From positions 1,550,001-1,614,000 of the forward strand of contig OX637620.1 in assembly GCA_951802195.1 (NCBI GenBank): DNA of 64,000 bases. Direction: 5' to 3'. Positions 32,781-43,214 of this stretch are shown one piece after another. Source of the DNA: Tausonia pullulans (Eukaryota; Basidiomycota; Tremellomycetes; Cystofilobasidiales; Mrakiaceae). A program made the position numbers and the translations under genes. Position 1 is the first letter of the stretch; each line of letters begins with the position of its first letter. A model generated the notes under the pieces. That model was given only the letters and a program-made list of their open reading frames with translations, was not told the DNA's origin and did no database searches.

Positions 32781-34486
32781 TTAATGCTTCCTCCTTCCTC
32801 CATACGTCAGCTCCGGTCTATCCAGCGCCCTCCCTCTCGTCATCAGTTGCTGCTGCTGCGTCAACTTCTGCTTTTTGAGGAGTTTGAGGCGCCGAGCTTG
32901 TTCCTTCCGGACTTGATGCTCCCACTCCTTCTTGCAGAAGCAAATGCCGCCGGAGTCGCCCTCGGGCTGAGGGCGAGAGCGGGCACGGCAGCCCGTCGCG
33001 CCGCAGCATTCGATCTCGTCGATCCACGAAGAAAGGACGCCGAATTCGTCGTCGTCGTCGTCATCCCCGGCGCGGGTGTGGTTGTTGTGGGCGGGGCCGT
33101 CGTCCTCGTCGGCGATGGTCACGGCGTGCAGCGTCGGCGAGGGCGGAGGTGGAGGCGAGTCGAGGTTGCCGTTGGAGGAGAGGATGGAGTTGGTCGAAGT
33201 CGCCGAGGAGGAGGCGTGACGCGTGAAGGATGGACAGCGTGAGTACGAGTGAGAGCGAGAGGGGGAGTTGGGGCGCTGCTCGCCGGAGATGGTGGCAGGA
33301 AGGAGAGGAGGGAGGGGAGCGATGGAGGCGGCGGCGCGCGCGATGGCGGTGGGGACGGCGGCGCTGCTGCTGCGCGGACGCCCAAGGAAAAGCGAGGCCG
33401 ACGGCGGGAGAGGGTACGAGCGTGAAGGAGGATGGCCGGGGTTCGCGGTAGTGGCGGTGTGAGAAGAAGAGCAAGATGTCTGTGCCGAGAGAAGGGGAAG
33501 AAAAGAAGAACGAGGGGGCATGTATGATGTCAGGGCCGAGACTTCCGCAGGCGGGTGAAAGAGGGGAGAAGAAGATGGCGCAAGGGGGCGATGAGAAAGA
33601 TCGGCTGGCTGACGTTTTCGGGTGACGAAGTCTGAGCGTCGTCGGCATTGATGGCGCGAGAGACCAGAGACGGATGAGGAAGGTCGGGAACCTGCTGGGA
33701 GGGAGGAGGGAGGTCGGGCATCTGGTGGTAGGGAGGGACAAGTCGAGTCAGAGAAATATAGATTTTGAAGAGGGATCTCATGACCGGGAAGGAGGGAAGG
33801 ACGACTGGTCTCAACCTCGTCGCCGCGCTGGCGAGCAGTCGCCGGCAAATGCGGACTTTGATGTGGGGCTAGAGCCAAGCTGCTATTCGGCGTCCGCCCC
33901 CCCCCCCCCCCCCCCTTCCTTCGGATGATCGGCAGAGCCGAAGAGGGAACACGCCGGAAGGGCGATGAAGAAAGAACAAGGCCACTCACCAAGACCTCGC
34001 CCGCCGCGCTCGTTGAGTCGACGACGGCATGCAAAGGCTCCAGTCGGAGGAGAGACCGCCGGTTGTGGGACGTGTTGATTGAGGCGAGCTTCCGTAGACG
34101 AGGAAGGCGAGGAGGAGGGGGAAGTGATGAAGGAGAAGGAGGGGGACAAGTGACAGTGAGCGGTCCGGCTAGACCGGGCGACGAGGCTGGTGCGTCGGAC
34201 TGCTCTCCCTGCTGGTGACGCTTCTCCTCGAGATGCAGGAGACGGCGAAAGGGACCCTTCTGGAGGGCAGGCAAGGGGGAGGAGCCGAAGTAGAAATAGG
34301 ATCAGATTCCGGCCAGCGGAGGAGGCGATAGGAGGGGAGGACGAAGGACGAAGAACTCACGGTCGAGGGTCGCTTCGTGGCTGGCTGCTGCTCGCTCTCC
34401 TCCTCGTCCCATCCGCTGTAAAGCGCGGAGGAGATGGCTTGCGTCGACAGGACGAATGCAGCGATGGAGAATGCGGTGAGCACCAT
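32781..34486 (-). CDS. Unknown Ser/Pro-rich protein with N-terminal hydrophobic segment
   Basis: I do not recognise the family. Start at 34486 reads MVLTAFSIAAFVLSTQAISS, a signal peptide or anchor, then ALYSGWDEEESEQQPATKRP. A GTGAGT donor joins exactly in frame to KGPFRRLLHLEEKRHQQGEQ near 34262. The middle is Ser/Pro/Arg-rich, with at least one likely intron (a GTGAGT donor follows GEVLV near 33985) over the poly-C tract. The C-terminal part is more ordered: DDDDDDEFGVLSSWIDEIEC near 33040, then CGATGCRARSRPQPEGDSGG and ICFCKKEWEHQVRKEQARRL, with six Cys in about forty residues, and a basic helix with KKQKLTQQQQL. It ends PELTYGGRRKH at 32781. The Cys-rich block followed by a basic helix is the likely functional part. 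Internal splicing is not settled. Confidence 0.6.
33897..33915. repeat. Poly-C tract of 19
   Basis: Nineteen C in a row lie inside the Ser/Pro-rich gene, probably within an intron (G tract on the coding strand). The length is likely variable or mis-assembled, which would matter if the stretch is coding. Confidence 0.9.
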
Positions 34487-35182
34487 TGAGAGAGAGCCGG
34501 GTGATGGCGAGGTTAACGAGAGGACAGTGAGGAATGCAGGACAGAGGGAGGGTAGAGGTGGGTGATGATGGTCGATGGCGAAAGGGAGAACGAACCCCAA
34601 ATCAAGTTGCGCGAGACGCCGCAGACGACGACGAGGCCTGGCCAAACTTCGCGCCTTTCACACTCTAATCTGCGCAATTCGCTCCTCCTCTTCCGCATCA
34701 GCCCAGCTAAATTCCCTGTGAGCTTTTAGGGTGTAAGCGTAAGCCCTCCTTATGCGGTGGGAGACACGAGCGACATTCGCTCCTCCTCTCGCGGCGTTGC
34801 CAGCTCAAAGCTTGCGTCCGGCAGGCGAGAATGCCTCGACTGGGGACAACGAGCCAAATCCGCCACCGGTGCGCCCCCATCCCTCAACTCGCTGCCGGGA
34901 TGGATGGAAAATCCGCTCAAACAGGTCTAAGAAAAGAGCACAGTGCATCGCATGCTTCCTCGCCAGACTGGGAGACAAAGAGAGAGATAGAAAGAAAGAG
35001 AAAAAAAAACAAAGACTCCCTCAAATCGTTTCTGACCAGCGCCAGCGCCACCTACATGCAGATCCTTCCCAGTCCGTCCGCACGCGCGGCTTCTAACCGC
35101 CGTTCAGAACGGGTTTCCTCCCCTAAATTCCATTCCCTCCAGCATCCTTGCGCGAGCTTTATTTCTCGCTTTCTTCTTCTCA
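34487..35182. promoter_or_regulatory. Upstream region of the Ser/Pro-rich gene
   Basis: About 0.7 kb between the YIPF gene stop and the Ser/Pro-rich gene start, both on the minus strand. It has a purine-rich run near 34975-35020. A plus-strand open frame (34831-35265) overlaps the YIPF stop, has no family signal and looks like chance. I see no gene here. Confidence 0.4.
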
Positions 35183-36759
35183 TTAACGAAGGCGGAGAGC
35201 AGCGGCGGCCGTCACGACGGGGTCGCCAAGCACGGGGGGCAGCAGGTCCTTGGGTCCTACGATGACGCCCGCAACGGCGTAGCTGTGTTGCCGAGGAATG
35301 GGGAGGGATTTTCAGCACGAGACACGAGGAGGGTATGAGCGAGAAGGCGCCGGCCGGGCTCACGAGAAAAAGACAATCTTGAAGGTGAGCGCGATTGCCG
35401 CATGAACCGCAACCATGGCGATCACGAGCAGACGGGGGAGCTTGGAGTCGAGCGAGGAGAGGACAGGGTAGATGTTACGAACCCTGAGAGAGAAAGATGG
35501 AACGGGTGCGGTGCAGAGGCGGGTGAGTCACGGACAATCACTATCTCTGGCAAGGACATGAGAGGCAGCGCACAGGAAGAAGCCCGAGGTCGCGCATCCC
35601 AGACCTACGAGGATCCATCGGAGAACCGGGAAGGGGATGATGCAGAGGAACGAGATGGGCACGTAGACCGCCATGGCGTCTGATGGCGCATGCACGCGCG
35701 CGGAGGTAGCGTCATGTGGAATCAGATCAAAACGGTCTTCGTGGCGTCCCGAAGCAATTGAGAGAGGGATCCCTTACATCCGTAAAGCGTGACAGCCTCT
35801 ATTGGGCTCCAAGCAATGTCGGCGCCCCCAAACCAGCGAACAACGGCCCAGAGGAGGGCTGGGAAGCCGAGGCCATATGAGTAGCAGAGCGCGGCCGCGA
35901 GCGAGATCCGGCCGACGTCCTGGACCGCGGGCACGTCCGGGTTCGCGATGTACGCCGTGATGGAGGAGGAAAGAGAGGAGAAGACATAGAGCGTGAAGGC
36001 AAGAGTGGTGAGCGTCCAGAAGGGGCCTGAAGCATAGAAGAGCACAGAAGAGGCAAGGAGGAGGCGCGTCGCGTCAGCGTTGGCCAGCGAGCGCGAGTGG
36101 CTAGGCGCGTCTCGCTGACGGAGGGGGAGTGAGCCAGCGTACCGTAAAGGTCTGGGCGCCCGTCGCACACGTCCTGGATGAACGAGCCCGTCGGTTGAGA
36201 CGGTATCGGAAGGATGGCCTTGCCACTGAATAAGCGGACAGCGTAGGAGGTCAGGGCAAGGGAGCTCATCAGCCCAGCACGTCGCAAGTACTCGCAGCGA
36301 TAAGCGATAACATATCGCACCATCGTTCCAGGACCTCCATGGAGTCAATGTCGAAGAGGTGTTGGTAGTAGGCCAAGTTGAACAGCGAGGCAGGGACAGC
36401 TGCAGGCGGGTAGGGGTTGGAGATGGTCAAACCAACTCCTTTTGGCTTCGGGGGTGAGACACGCACCGGTCCGTGACCCGCTCGCCCCGCCAGAGGGCTC
36501 ATACTCCTGAGACTGGTTCGTCGACGTCTGGCCGAGGTAGGCTAATTAAGCGTCGAGCGTTGCGTCAACGCTCGCTCGTGAGGTTGGGAGGGGATGGGCG
36601 GGCGTGTGCGCGCTTACTCTTGAACTCGAGCCCTTCAGGCGCTCCCATGTCACCTCCCTTAAGGTGAGAGTCAGTGTGGCTAGAAAGAGCGACCGACCAT
36701 AGTAGGATGCTTACTTCCTCATCGACATCGACGATGGTGTATCCGGTCTGTCTAGACAT
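35183..36759 (-). CDS. YIPF1/2-like Golgi membrane protein (Yip1 domain)
   Basis: YIPF proteins are five-pass Golgi/endosome membrane proteins that bind Rab GTPases. Start is MSRQTGYTIVDVDEE at 36759. The next exons read GGDMGAPEGLEFK and YLGQTSTNQSQEYEPSGG, then VPASLFNLAYYQHLFDIDSM near 36390. QDVCDGRPDLYG plus PFWTLTTLAFTLYVFSSLSS near 36030 is the Yip1-domain start (compare DLYGPFWIxTTLxF). Further membrane segments are ISLAAALCYSYGLGFPALLW near 35890, MAVYVPISFLCIIPFPVLRW near 35650, and GLGCATSGFFLCAA. The C-terminus reads YAVAGVIVGPKDLLPPVLGD and ends at TAA 35183. The first intron seems to end in AAG at 36658. About nine exons. Confidence 0.88.
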
Positions 36760-37099
36760 GACGAGCTCTGAGAGATGTGCGTGGGCGTTGGATGGGCGGG
36801 TTGAACCGCCTCGCGCGTCTCCTCTGCTCTCCCCTATGCGCGTCTCGCGGTATCCAAGGGGTAGGTACCACTCGCTCCTTAGAATTCAGAACGATCAGGA
36901 AAAAGTTGGGCAGGGGAGGAAGTCTAAGAAAGAGCATACATACGGCGCATCAGCCAGCAGAGAGGAGAATTGACGGTAGACAAACAAAGGAACGATACGA
37001 TAGTACAACGAAGAGACAGGAAGGGTGCAGGGAGAAGAAATGCCAGCAGATAAGTGGCAGTAGGGGTAGGGGAGAGAGAACACAAAGGGACCAAAGGGC
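36760..37099. promoter_or_regulatory. Upstream region of the YIPF gene
   Basis: This 340 bp lies between the KIN17 stop and the YIPF start. It should hold the YIPF promoter and the KIN17 3' end. No gene seen. Confidence 0.4.
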
Positions 37100-38392
37100 T
37101 CAGAGCTTGAGCCTCTTGCCTCCAACAAACCCTCCAGCGCCCCGGTCGCCCATGCGTGCTTTGCGAGCCTCCTCATCCCGGATCAGCTGTTCTGCAGCGC
37201 TGATCTTTTGCCCCGGCGCCGAAGAGCCCCTCGAGGGCGATGCGGCGGCCTTCTTGGATGACTTGAAGACGTTCGAGACGGGCGCCGGTCGTTTGAGCGG
37301 GTTGGAGAAGCCGAGCTTGACCTGTGCCGGCACCGTCGAGGAGGCGGGGGGAGAGGTGGTGTCATCGGCTGGCGGCGAGGGCTTCTTAAGAGCGCCAAAG
37401 GACAGGGAGATCTTGGTCTCCGGGTCGCGAACTAGCTCGGTAGGACCTGTCGGCTCGGCGGAGGCGTCACCGCTGCCGGCCTCCTGAGCGCGTGCAATCT
37501 GCTCAGCAAGGAGCTTGCGCTGCCGCTGCTCGTCGTCCGTGTCCTGGCGCTCCTTCTTGAGAATGGCATCCTGGTAAGTCAAGGGAAGAGGACGAAGCGG
37601 AAGTTACGTCATTTAGCATGTGGATGGGTCGATTGACTGGCAACGCGACGACAATGCACCTGACGAGCGAGAGCGCCCGGCGAGTTGTCGATCCAGGAGA
37701 TCCAGAAGCCTTTCTCGTTTTCGTCGACCCGAACGATGCCCTCCTTGCCGAGGTACTTGACAAACTCGGTGAGCGTCGCCCATTGCGTCGCATTCATGTG
37801 GATGTGGTGCTTGTCCTGGATGTACTCCTGGTAGACCTGGTTCGCCCGGATGCGCTTCGTGTTGTACCTGAACCCAGAAGCGAAGCAATTCCATAAGTTA
37901 TCGCAAGCAAGAAAGTGTAAGCACGAGCTTCTAAGTGCGCGAGGGTCCACGACAACGCGTGCAGCTGAACTGTCCACTCACCGACGCGAAAGGAGCGTGA
38001 TGAACTCGTTCTTGAAGTTCAGGGAGAACTCATCAATATGCTTGCCGGCGGCCTCACCGACGACGAGCATCTGGCGCAGGTGCTGGGGAAGACAGAGGGT
38101 ATGAGGGCAAGTGGAGGCGACAGCGACAGTCAGTGAGCGGGTCTCTTTCGACCTGCGATGCGAAAGCAGGTGGCACTGACAGCCTCGGTGGCGATATGAC
38201 ATTTGAATCCATTGTCGTCTCGGCACTGCTTCTGGCAGACCTGGCAGTACCAGCGAAGACGGCCAAGACCCTTAGCCTTCATGGCGTTGGCAACGCCCTT
38301 CCTGCAGGCGGGTGAGAGGATTGTCAGCTTGAGCAAGCGGAGGAGAATACTTCGGCAGTGACTAACGGAGTTCCAGCGGCAGCCTTTCCCAT
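37100..38392 (-). CDS. KIN17: DNA/RNA-binding protein KIN17
   Basis: KIN17 is a nuclear zinc-finger, winged-helix protein tied to DNA replication, repair and the spliceosome. The short first exon MGKAAAGTP (ATG 38392) joins to KGVANAMKAKGLGRLRWYCQ near 38305 and VCQKQCRDDNGFKCHIATEA, the single C2H2-type finger. The winged helix follows: HLRQMLVVGEAAGKHIDEFS near 38085, NFKNEFITLLSRR, YNTKRIRANQVYQEYIQDKH near 37850, HIHMNATQWATLTEFVKYLG and KEGIVRVDENEKGFWISWID. Then a coiled DAILKKERQDTDDEQRQRKL near 37570 and a Ser/Pro-rich tail ending GGFVGGKRLKL at 37100. The animal C-terminal KOW domain is absent, as usual in fungi. It shares a 305 bp divergent promoter with VPS26. Confidence 0.95.
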
Positions 38393-38697
38393 GATTGAGC
38401 GAGTCTGAGCGAAGCGGAAGGAAGGAAAGGTGGAGGGTGGTGGTTGTGGCCGAGTGAGTGCGTTCTCCTGAACTCCTCTCCCTTGGACGCACTCGCACGC
38501 ACCACCCGCTTCGCTCTCGCTGGCTCAGACCCCTCGGCCCGTGCCGCTCGTCTCATGGTCGCTCCAACGTCCACTGCTCTCGCGCTGTATCGCCTAGACT
38601 ATACCTAGCGGTCCTCTCGCCTTGATCTCCAGCCCAGGCTAGCCTTAACCCTCTTTCCCGTCCCATCTCTCTTCTCCCCGCGTCGTTCCTCCTTGTC
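38393..38697. promoter_or_regulatory. Divergent promoter, KIN17 and VPS26
   Basis: This 305 bp gap lies between two divergent start codons. The right half is CT-rich (CTCTTTCCCGTCCCATCTCT and nearby), as in front of CCT4. No other gene is seen. Confidence 0.55.
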
Positions 38698-40299
38698 ATG
38701 GCTTCGTTCTTCTCGTTCTCCCAGCCGATCGACGTCGACATCCGGCTCGAGGGTGAGGACAAGCGTAAGCAGGTCGAGCTCAAGATGGACAAGGACCGTC
38801 GCGAGAACTGCCCAATCTACTTTGACGGCGAGGGCGTTAGCGGTCAGGTCCGTCTTTGCTCATGCAAGCGAGGAGCGAGCTGGAAGAGATGGACGCGCGC
38901 GCTGATCGCGTCGTCGCATTGTCACTCTCCTTCCCCCGCTCTCCTTTCAATCAGGTGACGGTCCGCGTTCGGGACGGGAAGAAGCTTGTGCACGAGGGCA
39001 TCAAGGTTGAATTCGTCAGTTCTTGCGCTGCTTCCGACGAGCGTTGTTGACGTGGCTGGGCTCGCTCTGACCCCCCTCTCTTCCCTCTGCCTGCTGGACT
39101 CTCTCACACACGCGTTCTCTTGCACTAGGTTGGATCGATAGGCGAGCTATTCCTACCTGGACTGATTCTTAGGTATCCAAAGCTTACCACCATAATTTCC
39201 CCCGTCTGTGACGAGTCCAGAGCTGTGCGTCGGATGATCCCGAAGCGAGTGCGTTCGTCGACCCGGCTCTCTGACAATGAGCTTTCTATCCCCTTCTTCA
39301 GCTTCTACGACCGAGGGACCCACTACGAGTTCCTTTCCCTCTCCCAGGAACTTGCTGCGCCCGGCGAGATGCGGCAAGCGCAGACATTTGACTTCTCATT
39401 CAAGAACGTCGAGAAGCAATACGAGTCATATCAGGGTATCAACGTCAAGCTTCGGTGCGTCCTCTGCTATTGTGTGCACATCAATAATGAGCAGAGAGTT
39501 CTCTGACTAGTGGATGTGCAGTTACTTTGTCCGAGTGACGATCTCGCGGCGCATGGCGGATGTCTCGAAGGAGAAGGATGTCTGGGTCCACTCGTACCGG
39601 ATGCCGCCAGACAGCAATCACCCTATCAAAATGGAGGTCGGAATCGAGGATTGTCTCCACATTGAGTTTGAATACAACAAGTCCAAGTAGGTGGCTCTCG
39701 GCCGAGCAGTGCAGGTGTTCAGTCCTGATCTGCCGTCGCCAGGTATCACCTGAAGGACGTCATTGTAGGCAAGATCTATTTCCTCCTGGTCCGCATCAAA
39801 ATCAAGCACATGGAGCTCTCGATGTCGGTTGACCATCTCTCGGCGACAACCGTCACAACGAGACTGACATCTGCTTCTTCAGCATCCGACGCGAGACGAC
39901 GGGCGCCCCGCCGAACCAGTACAACGAAAGCGAGACCATCACCAAGTTTGAGGTCCGCCTCACCTCCTTTTTTCTTTTTTCTTTTGACTCTATCAACCTT
40001 TTACTGACTTGGTCTTTCTTTCATCTTGCAGATCATGGACGGCGCTCCCGTCCGAGGCGAGACGATCCCGATTCGGCTCTTCCTCGGCGGGTTTGAGCTC
40101 ACCCCGACCTTCCGGGACGTTAACAAGAAATTCTCGGCACGATACTATCTCAATCTTGTCCTTATCGACGAGGAGAACCGGAGGCAAGTCGCTCTTTCTG
40201 TTTCTCTTATTTGGCTAATCCCGGCACTGCGCTGACGGCCTTGACAACAGATACTTCAAGCAGAACGAGTTCACAATCTACAGGAACCCGGACGCTTGA
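38698..40299 (+). CDS. VPS26: Retromer subunit VPS26
   Basis: VPS26 is the arrestin-fold subunit of retromer, which recycles receptors from endosomes to the Golgi. Start is MASFFSFSQPIDVDIRLEGE at 38698. Following exons read VTVRVRDGKKLVHEGIKVEF, VGSI, FYDRGTHYEFLSLSQELAAP near 39306, GEMRQAQTFDFSFKNVEKQY, YFVRVTISRRMADVSKEKDV near 39520, HPIKMEVGIEDCLHIEFEYN, YHLKDVIVGKIYFLLVRIKI near 39744, IRRETTGAPPNQYNESETIT, IMDGAPVRGETIPIRLFLGG near 40032 and YYLNLVLIDEENRR, ending NEFTIYRNPDA at TGA 40297. Between VGSI and FYDRG the family has only EL; here the best splice keeps extra residues (GELFLPGLIL), so this join is unsure. About nine exons. Confidence 0.95.
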
Positions 40300-40456
40300 T
40301 TGGAAGTGAGGAGGGAGGCGAATTTGTGTATGGCTGATGTCGACGGTGACGATGATTTTAGGATGTGCTTCTCTTTCCCTCCGCTATCCATCAGCGTCTA
40401 TCAAAGTTATGGGAGAAACCTCGATCGACATGCAGATGGAGATCCTCGGTCCCAAC

Positions 40457-42410
40457 TCAATCCTTCGATAAGTCCACAGCTTCCGATCCCCCTCCCAACA
40501 TTGTATCTCTCGAGGGAGCCGACGCTGCTGCCCCGGGCGTGCTCGTGACGTCCCACGACCGATGATAGAGACTGCCAGAGTTGGCTGCCTCCCAATGCCT
40601 TGATACTGTCCCATCGACGTCTGGGGCCGCTGTCGTTGTTGCCGAAAGAGGTGGGGGAGGTGGTGAAGGTATGAGCCCGTGGGAAGGGATGGGAGGTGGT
40701 GGTAGATGAGGCGGTCCACTACCAGCACCTCCAGAGACAGGGTAGCCGCCTGGCAGCGGAGGGTAGGGGTAGTGGTGGAAAGGCGCTGGTGGTGGCGGTG
40801 CCTGGTGATGCGGGTAGCGGTACGCTCCGTACGGAGACTGTTGATGATGTTGCTGCTGAGCCGGATGAGGGTGGTACGAAGGTAGAGGCGGCGGGTAGAA
40901 ATAAGGCTGCGGGGGAGGTAGCGCATGAGGCCCTCCCGCCGACGGCCAGCCGGAGGCGTAACCAGGTTGGGAGGGCGATTGGGATGGTGATGGTCCCGGT
41001 TGATGATGCGGATGGTGGTGTTGGCCAAGATAGGCGAGACCGTTCGGGTGGTGGTAGAACGAAGGCAATGGCGGCTCTGTAGCATACGACGACGGCGGCT
41101 GGTGAGGATGAGGCGGCTGGTAATGTAGAGGATGGTGCTGAAGCGGATGATTGTACGCTTGAAGTGGGGACGAAGACGATGGATGGTGTTCGCGAGGCGA
41201 AGGTGGCGGATACCCAAGCGCGGGCGTCGATGGGATCGAGGAGGCCGCGCTTGAGGACGAAGAGAGACGGCGCTGGGGAGACGGCTCCGGGTATGGCTGT
41301 TGATAGCCGTGTTGGCTGGGCGGAGGGGACTGAGAGCCCCGCTGGCGCTTCTTCGACGGGGATTCGCCGTGGTTGGTGGCGTTGTCGGAGGGCCGCCGAT
41401 GGCGCGACGGTTCGCTGCCGGGACTAGAGTTGGTGGCAATGGGCGAACCCTTGAAGGGACCGCGCAAGGACGCGAACGACATCGAAGGCGGCCCAGTCGA
41501 TGGAGGGGGAGACGAAGACGAAGGAGCGGCCGGGGACATGCCAGGGAGTGGAGATGGTGGAGGTACGCCCCCGGAAGGGGAACGGCCGGCGGGACGCCCT
41601 TGCCTTGTTGACGATAACGCCGCGGACGGGTGCGAGAACCCCGACGTTAGTGGAGTTGCTGAGGATCCTGAGGGCGAAGACCGCATCGCTCCAACGGAGT
41701 TCGATCCCGACGACGAAGCGGCGGCGCTCGCTACCTTGGGTGGTAGTCTGCCGCTTGAGGTCGACCCAGAAGCGGGAGCGTCCTGGCGAGAACGCTTCGT
41801 GGGCCTCGACGATGATGACCTGACAGCAGCCCTGCCATTACGCAGGTCGAATCGTTTTGCGTACGCTCCCTCGACCTCTGGAAGTGTGCTTGAGGCCTGG
41901 GATGGGAATAATGACGCACAAGTGCACAAGATAAACCTGTCAAAGGGAGGCCCAAGGGTACGGCAATGCCGGACCGCATTAGACAGGTAAACGACTTACA
42001 AGATCGTTTTGGATCTTCCAGACGGCGTACGTAAGCCGCGACCTCATCTGACTGGCGAGCTGAAGTAGGCAGTGAGAGTCTCTGGTCAGCGCATCGGTTC
42101 TCAGGCGGTCGACAAGCGAGCGTCGTGTCGCGACACCCGTCGTCGGTCCGAGGTTGCGGCTGTGGCGACTCACGCTATCGAGGCCCCCTCGCAGCGGCGC
42201 GGGCATGTTCTTGAGATGATTGTTGGATGTCTTCTCTTCCTGCTCTCCTTTGATTGGAAGATGGCCAGCGAAGGGGGAGCTCTCTAGGTTGGATGGGTGA
42301 GCAGAAGCGGCCGTCCCTTGGGTGAGACCCGCAGTGCCTGCCGCCGGAGTCTCGTTGGGCCCTGGTGAGGGAGGAGGAGGCCGCTGGGATGCGGGCGGAG
42401 AGGCGAGCAT
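40457..42410 (-). CDS. Pro/His/Ser-rich protein with a Whi5-like motif
   Basis: Three exons join in frame. Exon 1 (start 42410) reads MLASPPASQRPPPPSPGPNE and ends MPAPLRGGLDS before a GTGAGT donor. Exon 2 is short, about 60 nt, and encodes LASQMRSRLTYAVWKIQNDL before GTAAGT. Exon 3 (from about 41910) starts ASSTLPEVEGAYAKRFDLRN and carries PTKRSRQDAP, KKRQRGS (basic, NLS-like), many Ser-Pro sites, and a long Pro/His/Tyr-rich tail to TAA at 40457. The exon-2 motif has the spacing RxRLxxAxxKxxN of the Whi5/Nrm1 (GTB) motif that binds SBF/MBF transcription factors. Low-complexity composition plus NLS and many CDK-type SP sites would suit such a G1/S repressor. This is inference; a PCF11- or splicing-like low-complexity protein is also possible. 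Confidence 0.65.
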
Positions 42411-43214
42411 CCTGTGGTATTCGGTGGCCGGTAGAGCGAAGGAGTAGAGAAAACCGAGCGGATGTGGAGAGGACGCGGTGGTTGTTCGCTTGGGGAGAGG
42501 AGGAAGAACGAGCGGCCGGATTGGAGTTGCCAGTCAGAAAACTCTAGGCGTGGGCACTAACTCGCGAGGCGCTGACGTAGGGGATCTCAATCGGGCGAGC
42601 TCGCTTTCAGACCTCGCTGTTTATCGACTTTCACCACGACCATACGAATCCTGTGGATGCCAGATCGATCTCTCGAAAGATTGGGAAGCCTTGCGTTCAG
42701 TTCCGGTCCCGTGCCCTAATGGTTAGGCAACAATGACGCCCCCAAGAGCGGACAGCCAGCAATGCCTTTGCCCCGTTCAGACTCCCGAACGTGCGCGTGG
42801 TCGCGGCTTTCTGCCGATGAAGAGCTTGACAACGTGTGCGTCTCGCTTCGCGGCCTCTTTTAAACAGCTCCGGAGGAGCTGGGGAGAGATGTTGATCGTG
42901 TCAAGCGCGGAGGTGCGCACTGTCAGTCCCAGGCAGCAAGCGACTTCGCATCGTCGTCCTCATTTAGCCCTGTCGGGGCCGCGAGAACCCGGCCGACAGA
43001 CGGTGCACCTCGTGCTCACTTTCTCTCTGCCCTTCGACTTATCGCTATTCATAGAGTCCATCCAGTCTTCCGCCAGGACGGACTTGTCCGTATCTCGTCC
43101 GAGGTAGAATTCACCATCGCATGAGCTAACGCTTGGCTCATGGCCCGATCTGTCTTCGCTCTCTCCCTCCTTGCTTGTTTCCCTCACCCTCCAACTACTC
43201 TAGTCTTTTTTCCC
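42411..43214. promoter_or_regulatory. Divergent intergenic region
   Basis: The 0.8 kb gap lies between two divergent genes and should hold both promoters; the right end (43150-43210) is CT-rich and ends right before the start ATG at 43215. A tRNA-like string near 42708-42730 did not fold into a full tRNA. No gene is supported here. Confidence 0.45.

Noticed and set aside
41373-41990. A 205-codon plus-strand frame opposite the Pro-rich gene
   Set aside because: It mirrors the low-complexity coding strand (Glu/Asp/Gly-rich) and lacks splice or start support.
42700-42800. A tRNA-like string CCTAATGGTTAGGC with a GTTCAGACTCC further on
   Set aside because: The D-arm and T-arm look-alikes do not pair with a possible anticodon arm and acceptor stem, and the T-loop lacks the conserved A58 and C61.
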